Assembly (NCBI RefSeq): GCF_964355755.1
Contig: NC_092674.1
Coordinates: 27,392,001 to 27,456,000, forward strand
DNA length: 64,000 nucleotides
From: Antedon mediterranea
Lineage: Eukaryota; Echinodermata; Crinoidea; Comatulida; Antedonidae
Direction of reading: 5' to 3'
The translations under genes were made by a program, and so were the position numbers. Under the pieces are notes generated by a model. That model searched no databases. It saw nothing but the letters and a program-made list of their open reading frames with translations, and had not been told where the DNA came from. Shown here piece by piece: positions 11,360 to 22,275 of the stretch. The number at the start of each line of letters is the position of its first letter. Positions within the stretch are counted from its first letter, which is position 1.

Positions 11360-11437
11360 ATGTCAATGATGCTTGACTGCGCGTAACTAAACGTCAGAAT
11401 GTCAATGACGTTTGACTGCGCGTAACTAAACGTCAGA
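11360..11437. repeat. Two-copy 39 bp direct repeat next to the GPCR1 stop codon
   Basis: Units 11360-11398 and 11399-11437 differ at two bases. Each contains TTGACTGCGCGTAACTAAAC and ACGTCAGA. The repeat ends three bases before the receptor stop codon, so it forms the first part of the 3' UTR. Confidence 0.9.
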
Positions 11438-11440
11438 GGG

Positions 11441-12727
11441 TCAAGTACAAGTCGTGTACAAGTTCCCCGTCGGGGTTGTAAGTTGATGCGTTACAGTCAT
11501 ATTTCGACCGGTCTTATTAGATCCGGATTCTCCCGAGTTAGTACGAAACAACAGCTTACGCCGCACGTTGCATTTTAGAGCGTCGCAATACGCCTGTCGG
11601 TAACGCTTACTCATTAGATTATAAACTATCGGATTTACGGCGGAATTGACGTAAAGCATAAGACGGGCGAACTGACCCCATGAGTTGAACAACTCTTGTG
11701 ACAATACGTGAACATTACTTACAGTTTCTCCAGTAATCACGAGCGAAAAAATCTCAAACGGTGCCAGACATACGAAAAACACTAAACCATTAACAATAAG
11801 CATACGTGCAACTTGGTTACGGATCCGTAAATTTTTCACGTTTGTCGGTCTGTGACGATCGGTGGTACCAACACGGTGGTTTAAACTGTTAATTATATTG
11901 TAATATATAATGCAATTGGCAATGAACGCAGCGAAGAAGGGTAGGGTTTGAACGAGTGATGCAAAGCTTGTATACCACGGAGTTATCCCTGTACACTTAA
12001 AAATTTGTCCTTCTTGGTACAACTCACTATGGCCCGACGGTGTCGTTGAATTCCACCATAAACAGTACGAAACGTTTCCCCAATTGCTGGGTGATATCAA
12101 AATTGAAAGAAGAAACGCTACTAACCAAGCAGACGTAATCAGGCGAACTGTTCGTTCTTTAGCGCCGATTTTTAGACGGTGCTTTAACGGACGACAAATG
12201 GCGTAAAACCTTTCCACAGCCGCCAATGTTACAAGAAATACCGACGAAAAGAAAGTCATATCTGTAATAAAGTATACAACGATACAACCGACTTGACCCA
12301 TCATGGACTGATCGTCAACATACGGCGATGACAGAAGCCGCCATAGTTTTTCTCCGATGGCCACGACCAGAAATATCAAATCAGAAATTGCTAAACTTTG
12401 CAGATATAAGTTAGTTATTGTTCTCATCCTTTGAACTAGAGTTACAACAACAAGAAATGTCACATTACCCATAATTCCGACCACAAGAATAGCTGGCATT
12501 ATCAGTGTAATGATGATTTTGTCCACTTTATCGTAGTAAACACTATCCGAACCCATACTGTCTATACATTTCATGTCCGTCATTGTATCGTTTGAAGCAA
12601 CAGTGGTCGATAACGATGTCATTTTCACAATTGCGTTGCTACATCCAGTTTTCTTTCTTGATATAATTCCTGTATAACTGTATACTATCGATATAAACAA
12701 ATTATACAATGTTAAAAATGAGTTCAA
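11441..12727 (-). CDS. Class A (rhodopsin-like) GPCR, peptide-receptor type (GPCR1)
   Basis: An intronless frame of 428 codons encodes a seven-helix receptor of the plasma membrane that would signal through G proteins. Landmarks: N88 in TM1 (GNV), D116 in TM2 (LAISD), C148 at the top of TM3 pairing with C222 or C245 in loop 2, ERF at 172-174 in place of DRY, W201 in TM4, P263 in TM5 (QTLPFF), CLAP at 320-323 in place of CWxP, and NPIVY at 365-369. Candidate N-glycosylation sites are N46, N218 and N226. The first Met adds 35 residues not typical of the family. Met36 (start at 12622) gives 393 residues beginning MTSLSTTV and is my preferred start. The style recalls TRH, neuromedin-U and related neuropeptide receptors, but the ligand cannot be assigned. 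It is paralogous to the receptor at 45252-46400. Confidence 0.93.
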   Translation of the reverse strand: MNSFLTLYNLFISIVYSYTGIISRKKTGCSNAIVKMTSLSTTVASNDTMTDMKCIDSMGSDSVYYDKVDKIIITLIMPAILVVGIMGNVTFLVVVTLVQRMRTITNLYLQSLAISDLIFLVVAIGEKLWRLLSSPYVDDQSMMGQVGCIVVYFITDMTFFSSVFLVTLAAVERFYAICRPLKHRLKIGAKERTVRLITSAWLVAFLLSILISPSNWGNVSYCLWWNSTTPSGHSELYQEGQIFKCTGITPWYTSFASLVQTLPFFAAFIANCIIYYNIINSLNHRVGTTDRHRPTNVKNLRIRNQVARMLIVNGLVFFVCLAPFEIFSLVITGETVSNVHVLSQELFNSWGQFARLMLYVNSAVNPIVYNLMSKRYRQAYCDALKCNVRRKLLFRTNSGESGSNKTGRNMTVTHQLTTPTGNLYTTCT

Positions 12728-15377
12728 TGAAGACTAATACGATTGAGTTAGAGAGTCGACGACGAACACGTGTTAGCGCGTACCAGGCGATATTGAAACT
12801 GAAGTGTCAAAAGCGCGGTTATTTTAGAAGATCACAACAATTTGGCATTAATTTTGCTAGGTTTTCATTGGTCGATATAACGTTTACGTATTCACACATT
12901 TCATCAGCAATATCGTCACGGCAATATATTCCATCTAATAAATATTTCTTATGTGAGAAAGATAATAGTAATTACATCGTGATGTAATATTAAATCGAAG
13001 AAGCTCGACGGTCCAACAAAGTCATTAAAAACTTTTAACTGCTGTAATCTTGCTGAGGCTTACGCCGAAACGGCCAACGAACCAAGCGTTGGTTTTGTAG
13101 ATTGCACGACTATTTATAGGCCTAATTATTAGCAATTGTGAACAGTAAACGGACGGACTTACGGTCTAAGTCCACAAAAGTATGTTATTATGAGTATCTT
13201 CTAAACAAGATGATTTACTGCAAAGCATCGATCTCATCGATGGGAGATATTGAGACAAATAAGGATCGTCGCATTGGATGCAGCTTGCTGCGTGATTAAC
13301 GTTATGACTATGACAGGCTGATATCGCCTTAAATCGTCCTAGAAATAATTCTCACTCTGACTTAAGCGACTGGTTTGAGTGAAAATAACTAATGAAGCGG
13401 ACAGACTCAGCAGGTTTTCCTTAGTAGTTCTTCGTTTTAAAAGCTGCAGGCCGACACTTAACAATACATCCCAATCAAACAATCGTGTTAAAGGCGGTGT
13501 TTTCTAAGGTTTTTAGTTTCAAAATAATTGTATATCATCAAATAGAGGACTTTGCATCATTGCTTATATTGTGAATTTGTGAACGATTTTGTGCGGATTG
13601 TTAGTCGTGGGGCGCTAATCCTACGATTAAGGATGCTTCGGTCTCTGTTACAATGAAATAGGCATACAAAGCTAGCGCGCATGCGCCGCTTATATCAAAC
13701 TAAATCGAAAATACAGTATACCATGGAGAAATAATAAATCTAATTATTATTTGTCCATGAGTATATTAACGAAATGTACTTTATTAATTGAAATGTGATT
13801 TTATTTCTATGAATTGTTATGTTTAATACGGTATATAGTTAATAGCCCGCGGTACCTGTAAATGCTAGTCATTTGAGGCCTACGGGCCTTTGATACAATT
13901 TTGTAATAAAACGAAACAATTATGAAAATGTCGAAATAATTAATACTTATGTATATTGGAACCAAATTATATATTGTGATATTTGTATATAGGCTAAATA
14001 CTACCGCCTCATTAAAGGTATGTGTAACTCGCTAATACTAATGAACATCTGGGCTCTCTCTCTCTACAAAGAAAAAACACGTGCAATCTTAACAGTTCTG
14101 TGTCCCCGCTAAGTTACATTTTTCCAAAAATAACTACTATACATTATTATTGGCAAAGTGAGCTTGAGTATGCATGACAAAGATCATTATGTATATATCT
14201 ATAGTCGGTTAACATAAGATGTCATTAGGATTGCAAATAAATGAAATTAACATGTTGAAAACAAACCGAAGCACTGCACCCAATAATCGGTTTAGTGTCC
14301 AGAGTCCAACATATAAATTGTTTGTTATTTAGTCGAGCATCCAACATAAACGTAATACAGGTAAGTCACGGTACCATTTAACTGTGTATTAATAAAAATT
14401 GTTCCAACCTGTTCGCAGACACGCGCCAAACTAAATGATATCGAAGGGAAAATATCTTGTCACGAATTGCAAGCCGAACACAGAGAACTCGATATGCAAT
14501 CGTCACGACTCTAAGGCAATAGTGAGAAGTTAGTTATATGACTTCACTAGCGGTGTTTACCTCATCTTAAACATAAATGTTACATTTTAGACGATTTCTG
14601 AACATTTTCTAATAACTCAATGATTAGTGGCTTAATCTAAGCAATTCTAGCAAAGTGGTCACGTGTGTGGAATCAGTTTTTACCGCCACTGTAAATAATA
14701 AACAACATAAAAATCTACCCACGTATTCACATGGTACCTTGTGTAATTAACGTTTTTTTTGCAATTATTAATTAGCGTAATGTATAGTGACGTCATAAAC
14801 CACGCATGCGCATCGTGCTGAATTCCAAAACATGAGGTCTTTTATTTATTTTTTAATTAAAAATTCTAATAGATAGTAATATTTGAAACAAATTGATATT
14901 AACGAATGTAAATATTGAAAGTACAACAAACATGATACAACAAATTATTTAATGGTGAATCGGTCGATGGGAACCTGATATATAGATTGCTAGAACGAAG
15001 CTTGCTTTAAGCAAATTGCGAGGTTTTATGTTCATATCTTGGTATTTTCATAGTTTCCAGGGTCGTATTCACTCTTAAGTCAGATAATTTCCCCATGATA
15101 CTTAATAATAATTATTTCACGTTAATACTGTACATATCGGAGCGCTTCCATTAAAAAGTGGTATTCACTTAAATATAAACAAAGGTGTACATTTTAAGCT
15201 AGTCTCAGTGTGATTGGTGATCACGATGACAATTATTTCTCATCCGCACTATTAGAGCCTCAGGAGGATACTCAGAATTTAAATCAATAAACATATTTAT
15301 TTTTCATAAAAGTGGATTCGACGAGTTTCTAGATATTTAATCAATCCATGTGGTGCATATATGTTAAGGTTATGGTG
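12728..15377. other. Upstream flank of GPCR1 and intergenic DNA
   Basis: It should contain the GPCR1 promoter next to 12727, but I see no decisive TATA box. A plus-strand open frame at 12709-12987 overlaps the receptor start and has no gene-like features. NRF1-like GCGCATGCGC motifs occur near 13678 and 14807 and could mark regulatory sites. The rest is AT-rich with no recognised repeat. Confidence 0.5.
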
Positions 15378-15587
15378 GGTTAGGCCAAGGCAAGCTAACA
15401 ACAGGATGATAAGCTCCGGAGATCAAATGGTTTATCTGTGCCTGTGACACGATCAGTTCCATGCCCCTTACAGACACCACGCCACAGAGGATATGTAACA
15501 TAGTGTATTTGTCGCAACCAGACATACGATCAAAGGACTGTTAGGACCTATCTTGGCAAGGCGAGCTTAGATTGCCTTGGTTTGGCT
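15378..15587. mobile_element. Non-autonomous hAT-like element, family H copy 1
   Basis: The element has inverted ends AAGGCAAGCTAACAACAGG (from 15387) and GCTTAGATTGCCTT (to 15578). It is flanked by an imperfect direct repeat, GGTTAGGCC on the left and GGTTTGGCT on the right. The interior includes GATCAGTTCCATGCCCCTTA then CAGACACC. The copy at 42249-42558 shares these ends and interior but carries a family A insertion, so this copy shows the near-empty target site. Confidence 0.75.
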
Positions 15588-16143
15588 TATGGCCTATGAT
15601 ACGGGCCTCATAGGGCTTATGTGATCCTTTATTACATAATTTGCTTTCTGTATGATACGGATTTATATTTACGAAACCGAGAAATATTTGAGATGGTTCT
15701 CCTCAACACCTTCTGTCCGTTCCCAATAATTAATTTTATAGATTAATAATAAATTCTGTTAAATTATTTCAAATGACAGCCTAGCTGTGATTTATCGACC
15801 ACCTATGCATGCATGATTAATTAACTTCAATTAAAAATTCAATATATCTTATTGTAATCAAACAAATTAAAATAGAATTAGTGGTTTATTTTTAGATTTG
15901 CATTCACGATATATTGTCAAATTAATATTGACAGTATAAAAAATATATCCTATTTTAATCTATATAAATGTATAAACAAAATAGATTATATTTTAATTAA
16001 AATTATTTAAATGCAAATATAATTAAAACTAATAGAATTAACAATTTATTAAATTCACGACATTTTAAAAAGTACAGTACACTATTGGTCTTTCACTTCT
16101 TAGAAAAGTTGTCAAACTGCGTATACATGTTAAACATGTTACA
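15588..16143. other. Very AT-rich non-coding DNA
   Basis: No supported feature. Composition from about 15720 to 16080 is exceptionally low in GC. Confidence 0.5.
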
Positions 16144-16210
16144 CTCCGTCTACACTATCAAACTTTATGTGGCAAAAAAAACCAAAAAAAAAAATATTGA
16201 TGTGCCTAAG
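16144..16210. mobile_element. MITE family B, 5' half
   Basis: TCCGTCTACACTATCAAAC, TTTATGTGGCAAAAAAA and TTGATGTGCC match the left arm of family B. The right half is missing. Confidence 0.7.
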
Positions 16211-16340
16211 TTTTCTAATTTGGTGGTTGATAATGTAAGAATGTGGCATATGATGTCCTAGCCAACGTCACGATTGAATTTTGATTTCTAAGTGTCTGGA
16301 AGGCTGCGCCAGTGGTTGTGTTTTCCCCAGATTTTAAGAA

Positions 16341-16516
16341 TAAAGCTCTGTCTACACTATCAAACTTCATGTGACAAACAAATGTGATGTGCCCATATAT
16401 GAACATGATGATGTCATATCACTACCATATCTATGCATATTTAGTACATATCACTACCATATTTGGACACATCACACGTTTTTCTCCAAACTAGTTTGTT
16501 AGTGTAGACATAACTT
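16341..16516. mobile_element. MITE family B copy
   Basis: It runs from TAAAGCTCTGTCTACACTAT to TAGTGTAGACATAACTT. It contains GATGTGCCCATATATG, CATGATGATGTCATATC, two ACTACCATAT blocks and CACATCACACG, so the internal hairpin is intact. Confidence 0.85.
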
Positions 16517-16683
16517 GAACAGTGCACATGTAACGTATTTTGGCAATTTATATAATACGAAATAAATTGGATATATTCAAGTTTAAGTTATGTTTAGTCT
16601 AGTATTTAAAACTTGGATTGGAATTTATATTTTAACACACGGGCTTTTACTGCGAAAAAAGAAACAATAAAAATAATATACCA

Positions 16684-16891
16684 AAGGAGCTGTCTACACC
16701 AAGGAAGAATTAAATTCATTTCACTTTTCTCTGGTCTACACTGTCAAACTAGTTTGACTAAAAAAGTGTGATGTGTCCAAATATAGTGATACACCAAATA
16801 ATATGGTAGTGATATGACATCATCATGTCCATATATGGGCACATCACATTTTGTTTTAACATAAAGTTTGATAGTGTAGACAGAGTTTTAA
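16684..16891. mobile_element. MITE family B copy interrupted by a mini hAT-like element
   Basis: The left end GGAGCTGTCTACAC is separated from the remainder (CTGTCAAACTAGTTTGAC) by a 34 bp insertion plus a duplicated octamer. The right end GATAGTGTAGACAGAGTTTTA is complete. Confidence 0.85.
16700..16733. mobile_element. Mini hAT-like element, family E (34 bp)
   Basis: A 34 bp insert starting CAAGGAAGAATTAAATT and ending TTTTCTCTG sits exactly between two copies of GTCTACAC (16692-16699 and 16734-16741). Family B has only one GTCTACAC there. An 8 bp duplication and CA..TG ends with a CAGGGAAGAGT-like consensus fit hAT elements. Relatives are at 32575-32615 and 47776-47803. Confidence 0.75.
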
Positions 16892-16914
16892 ACAATATAC
16901 TAATACGACATAAT

Positions 16915-17216
16915 ATTATCCTGGATTTATAAAGCGCCTAATGTTTTGAAACCTCTAAGCGCTGAACATTATATATTACCCCAGTCATTTTTTTGGATTA
17001 AACACGTATGGAAACATACTCCCATAATGCAGCTAGTAATCAGCTGTAAGTCGTGTCTTGATCTAACCGGGTACCCATTTATACACCTGGGTGAAGAGAG
17101 GCAAACGTAAGTAAAGATCTTGCCTACGGATACAAGCAGTGCAGCGACAGTTGGATTCAAACCTCGCTCTCACGAGCAGTAGTCCTGCGCCGCACGCCCT
17201 CACATCGATATCATCC
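16915..17216 (-). mobile_element. tRNA-derived SINE, minus orientation
   Basis: On the minus strand the head (17216 downward) reads GATGTGAGGGCGTGCGGCGC, then GAGAGCGAGGTTTGAATCC, a good match to a Pol III B box. The body includes CCAGGTGTATAAATGGGTAC and GATTACTAGCTGC. The 3' end reads GGCGCTTTATAAATCCAGG. The conserved body and tail match the general pattern of marine-invertebrate SINEs. No functional tRNA is implied. Confidence 0.65.
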
Positions 17217-17911
17217 CTCCCAAAAATTAAAATAATTTCATTGTAAAAAGTTGATTCTGATTTAGATTGTCAAAATGAAACTATTACTTATACGTTTAAG
17301 CTTGGTGACGTAACGATTTTTTCTCCAGATGATTGTCTGTGCTAATAAATAAATAAAAATCTTCTTTGCAGACGAGTGGCGTCTAAGTCGGATTAAGTCA
17401 GATAAAATGTCAGAAACAATAAACACAATTGATGAAAAACAAAATCATAAGAATCCGTGTATACGTGATTGTTATTACCACGGAAGTTGGCAAAGTGTAC
17501 GGATCCGTAAAATTGTTGATTGTGTGTCTGCAACAATAGAATGGAATCTTCTTGACATTATTTTAATCAACAATTAATAAAATGTTTTTTTTGTTCGCTT
17601 TCATCTTACATCACCAGAGGGCGTTATCTTTTTTTACTGAATGTATAAAAATGATTTTAATATCTTAATAGAAAATATTGTACACTAAAACATTTGTGTA
17701 AAAAAAGTGTAGCCTAAAAATATGGACTTTTACGCCTTTTGGACATCCTTGGTCTATTAAACTACAATTTCTTACCTAGACTCTGGCTGTGTTACGTGTA
17801 CCCAGTGGCGAACAAAACACACTGATTGATGAGCCATGAGTTGATACTAACTGTAGTCTGTACAAACTAAACTAGACTGGCTAAAAGCTAAAAATCAAAA
17901 AGATACAGAAA
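17217..17911. other. AT-rich non-coding DNA
   Basis: A truncated family A-like start, TTTAAGCTTGGTGACGTAACG, occurs at 17296-17316. Nothing else is recognised. Confidence 0.5.
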
Positions 17912-18053
17912 GTAGTCTAGGTTATAGACCGAAATTAGTAAAACGATAAATATTTTGGCACATATGACGTTTGATACGTAGAATACATGAGCTCGTATTT
18001 TCAGATAAAAATCTAAACGCGGACTAACATAAAACAGATTTGGAGAAAGTCTA
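17912..18053. repeat. Interspersed repeat family J, copy 1
   Basis: GTAGTCTAGGTTATAGACC, AAATTAGTAAAACGATAAA, TATTTTGGCACATATG, CGTTTGATACGTA, GAGCTCGTATT and GGACTAACATAAAA occur in the same order as at 58718-58883. It has no coding capacity. A short frame on the minus strand (17888-18079) only translates the repeat. Confidence 0.75.
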
Positions 18054-18312
18054 GAAGATGCAGTCTCTGTATTCTCCACAACGCATGATTATGTAACGGC
18101 AGATATGTTTCTATGTTCTGGTGTTGTAGACCTGCAGTGAAGATAACCAGACCCCTGCGGGGACCGAGGTTTCTATTTGTGTGAAGTTTAATTAATTACG
18201 GCTTTGTGTTTATTATCGGTAAAAATCACTTGATAGGTCAAGTAGGCGGATATTTTCTTTGGTCAAATGAAGCAGCACTGAAAGTTTTTAGAAATGAATC
18301 AGAAGCGTATAA

Positions 18313-18372
18313 CTATCCGAACGGCTGCTTGTGATTGGTCGGTTGCGCGTACGTCCTTGTATTGCGTCCCGT
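18313..18372. mobile_element. MITE family A, right-half fragment
   Basis: CTGCTTGTGATTGGTCGG, TGCGCGTACGTCCTTG and TATTGCGTCCCG match the right arm of family A. The terminal GGTTCCC repeat is gone. Confidence 0.6.
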
Positions 18373-19807
18373 TTGCATACGCGTAAACCAATCACACCGC
18401 AATTATGTTTGATACTGTGAATGTTATATCCACCTGAAATTTCACGAAGAGAGTTCGACTATAACTACTACATTTTAAACGAAAAATATAAATACAATCA
18501 ACGAAATAGACAATTATAAATATAGCGCTCGCAACATCTTTGCAGCTGCAAAATCTTAAAAGAAAAAAAAAAGAATTAATTTTTATTCTTCAGACTAGTA
18601 TTTAGAAAGACTACTTTGCTGCTTGTAATCAATAATTTCCCTGTTTAACAAAACACAGAAAAAATATGTTTTAAATAAATATAATTTTCTACGACGAAAA
18701 AAGTCACATCCGCATCAATCATTGTGTGACCTTCATTTTCAAGGTCGATTCGCTGCTTGTAATAAACGCCATGTTAAGCTAGATGAGATCTCTACAAAGA
18801 ATTGGGATTATGTTGTTGTCAAATTGAAGGGTTGTCATTATTTGTGATAACTTAAGCTCTCTAGCCGTATGACATTATATGTATATCACTAAAGGGGATC
18901 AGTATATGCTGGTATACAAGGAGAATGGTAATCATCAGCAACATAGATAAACATTTTGAAAAAAAAAAAATGTTATCCTTCTATCCAGAACTACATGTAG
19001 GCTTAAACAAGGAATATATTGTTAAAATCATACAAACAATCTAATAGAACATTAAAGGCCTAACAACAACAAAAATTAAATTTAAATTACAAAAATAATA
19101 TGTTATATGTTTCCACTCATACAGCTTTATCAACCCGCATATTGTTTACTATTGACACAAATAATATAGTTACATCCCGACGTAAGCGGCGTCCTACCCC
19201 ATGGGAAACCATTAATGTTAAAAGAAAACGGATTGTTCATTTGTCTGATATATTCGTTATTGTATTCTTTATATGATTCAAACATTTTAAAACGTCGATG
19301 GATGTAGTGCTAAAGGGCGCTGTTCAATATTTTCTTGATAGCACGGAATCACGAATTCCACTAAAACAACACAGCTACTAACACAAGTTGGCGGTATTCA
19401 ACATCTCATTTAAATCAGAACTGTACGTTGTATTGCAAATCCAAACAATAGTTGGCGCTATTCAATATTTCCTTTACTTCACTAAATGCTATGGCAACAT
19501 TTTAAACAGACCTTTATATCGATTTGTTAGAAAACAACCAATCACTCATTTTGTTTAATACTGTTTCAACAAACCTACATTCAATTCAAAGATTGATTAA
19601 AAATCATAACGCAATCCTGTTTTTAAAAACTGAAATGAGCCCTCTTTAATTTTAATTCATAACTATATGCAAATTACAAAACCGAAGAGGCGTAATTTTC
19701 AATTTTATTTTCCAATAGATTCTACTACACCCTTCATCACTCTTGCACCTATGAAGAAAATCATGTCCTCCATGCTGCTCTACCAAACCCAATGACCACC
19801 CGATTAT
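18373..19807. other. AT-rich intergenic DNA
   Basis: No gene or repeat family was recognised. A weak local duplication with TTGGCGGTATTCAACATCTC and GTTGGCGCTATTCAATATTTC lies near 19388 and 19451. Confidence 0.5.
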
Positions 19808-20215
19808 TGACAGTCATACACATAGACTCGTATTTAGATAAACTGTCAATAGTCAGTTAAGATCTACCTAATGACAGCTGTAGACTCGTATCTAGATGAC
19901 TGTTAATAGTCAGTTAAGATCTACCTAATGACAGTTGCAGACTCGTATCTAGATGACTCTCAATAGTAAGTTAAGGTCTACCTAATGACAGCTGCAGACT
20001 CGTTTCTGCTGACTGGCAATAGTCAGTTAAGATTTACCTAATGACAGCTGCAGACTGGTATCTAGATGACTATCAATAGTCAGTTAAGATCTACCTAATG
20101 ACAGCTTCAGACTCGTATCTAGCTGACTGTCAATGGTCAGTTAAGATCTACCTAATGACAGACTCGTATCTAGATGACTGTCAATAGTCAGTTACAGTAT
20201 ACCTAGTGAAAACTG
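19808..20215 (+). repeat. Satellite array, 57 bp unit, about seven copies
   Basis: The anchor CCTAATGACAGCTGCAGACT recurs at about 19867, 19924, 19981, 20037, 20094 and 20151. It is followed by CGTATCTAGATGACTG and CAATAGTCAGTTAAGATCTA. Units differ by scattered substitutions, and the outer ones are diverged or shortened. Each unit has internal dyads (TGACTGTCAATAGTCA). Confidence 0.95.
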
Positions 20216-21428
20216 CAGAATTGGGTGCAAGGATCATGAATTACGCATGAATTACGTATACAATCCTTGAAATTGTGTTGTTATTGTACGAATCGTCTCT
20301 ATAATACCTATATGTAGACTAGGTCAGCCAGAACTATTAACATCATAAATGAGGATGTATTAATAGACTGCAGAGTCAAATCTGTAACACGTTTTAACAC
20401 AACTAAATTAGCATGGTCGTTATATTGAACACGTTCTAAATTGTTCTTTTTGCACTAATGGGTCTTCCTATTTAAATTTTTTTTTTTTGCAATGAATAAC
20501 ATTTTTTTTTTTTTGCTCGACGTTAACAAAGAAGCTTTTATGTGAACTAAAAGCTTTAGTGAGAAAGATGATTATAACCAACCATTATTAGTTATTAATA
20601 ACTATTTTAGTTTACCAGATATTAAAAAAAGAATCATTCGAAAAAAAAACACGAAATATTGATTAACCTGAATCCTGGTTGCACGGAAACAAGCAAAAAA
20701 AAATGTATATATAATTAACTTAAATGTTTCTTTATCATTCTGTTAGTTGATCTATTTATTCTAGCCTTCGTATAGTCGGAGCAGATTGTGTAGAGCTTAT
20801 TCAGGCAGGAAAACACATTGTCTACGCAGTATTTGCAGTGTACCAGAGTAACTAACGTGACAATCATATTTCTTAAGTAAAACTTTATATTTATCATTTG
20901 TTAATGTTATGTAAAGCTATATGTTCACATCAAAATGTCTGTTTTGAATTTTATCCTATCTATCTTAAGGAAATGTAAAATAAAAAGATTTTAATGACAT
21001 CAAATAAAAAGAAATACATTAGAAAGAATCTCTTGTGAAAGGTTTGGAATTCTACACTTTTAAGTATGAGTTTCAAACCATTATTTTAGAAGTTAACATT
21101 TACATTGTCAACTTTTATCATGCAGTGGGGAACGAATTGGGTGATTCGAGGAGGTGAACTCGCGTCTACAATTCCCGTGGCGGATTACAATAACGAACAA
21201 CGCATTTTACAAGATTACCCATGTTATTACGAATGATCGCAAGGCTTAGCCTACGAACCAAAGAAAGCTATAGCAATACAACATTATTGTTTGTTTTCTA
21301 ATATAGGCGAATTTATCTAATCGAAAGTGTCAATTTATACGCATGCGCATTCAAATGTGTTCTCTTTCGCGGCCGCGGTACGTGTGAAGAAAAACGCATC
21401 CGTTCGTGGTGACTGCTGGTCCGTGGCG
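20216..21428. other. AT-rich intergenic DNA
   Basis: No supported gene. T-runs at 20478-20487 and 20502-20513 and A-runs are common. A GCATGCGCATTC motif and GCGGCCGCGG occur at 21341-21377, a short CpG-rich patch. Confidence 0.5.
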
Positions 21429-21567
21429 TTAAGCGTGGTCCCCACTAGAGACGCAACGCAAGGACGTACGCGCAACGCAAGCGAGTTGAACAATGACAAG
21501 CCACTGTTCGAATCACTTCCGTTGCCTTACGTCCTTGCGTTGCGTCGCTAGTGTGAACCAAGCTTTA
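21429..21567. mobile_element. MITE family A, shortened copy
   Basis: TTAAGCGTGGTCCCCACTAG at the left and GCTAGTGTGAACCAAGCTTTA at the right flank a 139 bp element with GACGCAACGCAAGGACGT, GAACAATGACAAGCC, and GCCTTACGTCCTTGCG. The internal second hairpin (GAATAAGCC region) is replaced by CACTGTTCGAATCACTTCC. Confidence 0.85.
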
Positions 21568-22174
21568 GTTGTACGGCAGACGAGTAGGTATCTAGCTTAA
21601 TGGCTGGCATGCTATACGTATCTTTTAATTTAATCACTATCTCGATTATCCTAGTAGTATTATGTAAATGTTCTACGTACGGGTTGCATACTTTGGGAAT
21701 GTCATATACAATTAGACAGAACTTGACATTGGTTATAATCGGCAAAAACAATCAATGCTTTTGTACTAAACGCTGTGCTTCATCACTAAGGTGCTAGAAT
21801 AACTAGATAATTGCTGGAAACAGTGCTAATTATACTTTGGTCTAGCCTAGGAAGTAGTTCATTGCCCATTACAATATCTAGGTGAAGAGCATGTAAGCAA
21901 CGTGTGTTTTAGCACTATGATTTATCAGCCCAATTGTTCCATCGACAGGCTAAAATGGGTAAATGTGTTTTTGTATCTGAAATGAATCCATTAGTGCAGT
22001 ATAATGCATGTATAACTGGAATTCTACATCTTAGATCTGACAAACACATTCACGTTACTATTATTGTTTTACTGTAATAATAAATTCTTCTACAGATGTT
22101 TTATTTGTAAAAATGTTAGTATTTAAGATTTTCAAACCAGGTTTACTGAGATTACTATTAAAATAGCGACGTTA
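21568..22174. other. AT-rich non-coding DNA
   Basis: Short overlapping frames on both strands (21548-21797) have no domain and are not supported as genes. Confidence 0.5.
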
Positions 22175-22275
22175 CGTTTTCACGATGCGCCAGCCGACTA
22201 GGCAGCTGTTGAGTCGAAAAGTCATTTGTGCAAGCGCAGAAATATGAGTACGCGCAAAATGAGTGGCACGAACTT
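22175..22275. repeat. Repeat family K, partial copy
   Basis: It contains CGACTAGGCAGCTGTTGAGTC (22195-22214 region), the left arm found at 40428-40448 and 61819-61839, and GCAAGCGCAGAAA as at 40490. The matching right arm is not present. Confidence 0.55.

Noticed and set aside
12709-12987. 92-residue plus frame opposite the GPCR1 start
   Set aside because: It overlaps the receptor N-terminus on the other strand and has no features of its own.
19808-20215. CRISPR array
   Set aside because: The repeats are contiguous 57 bp units without unique spacers, and the sequence is from an animal.
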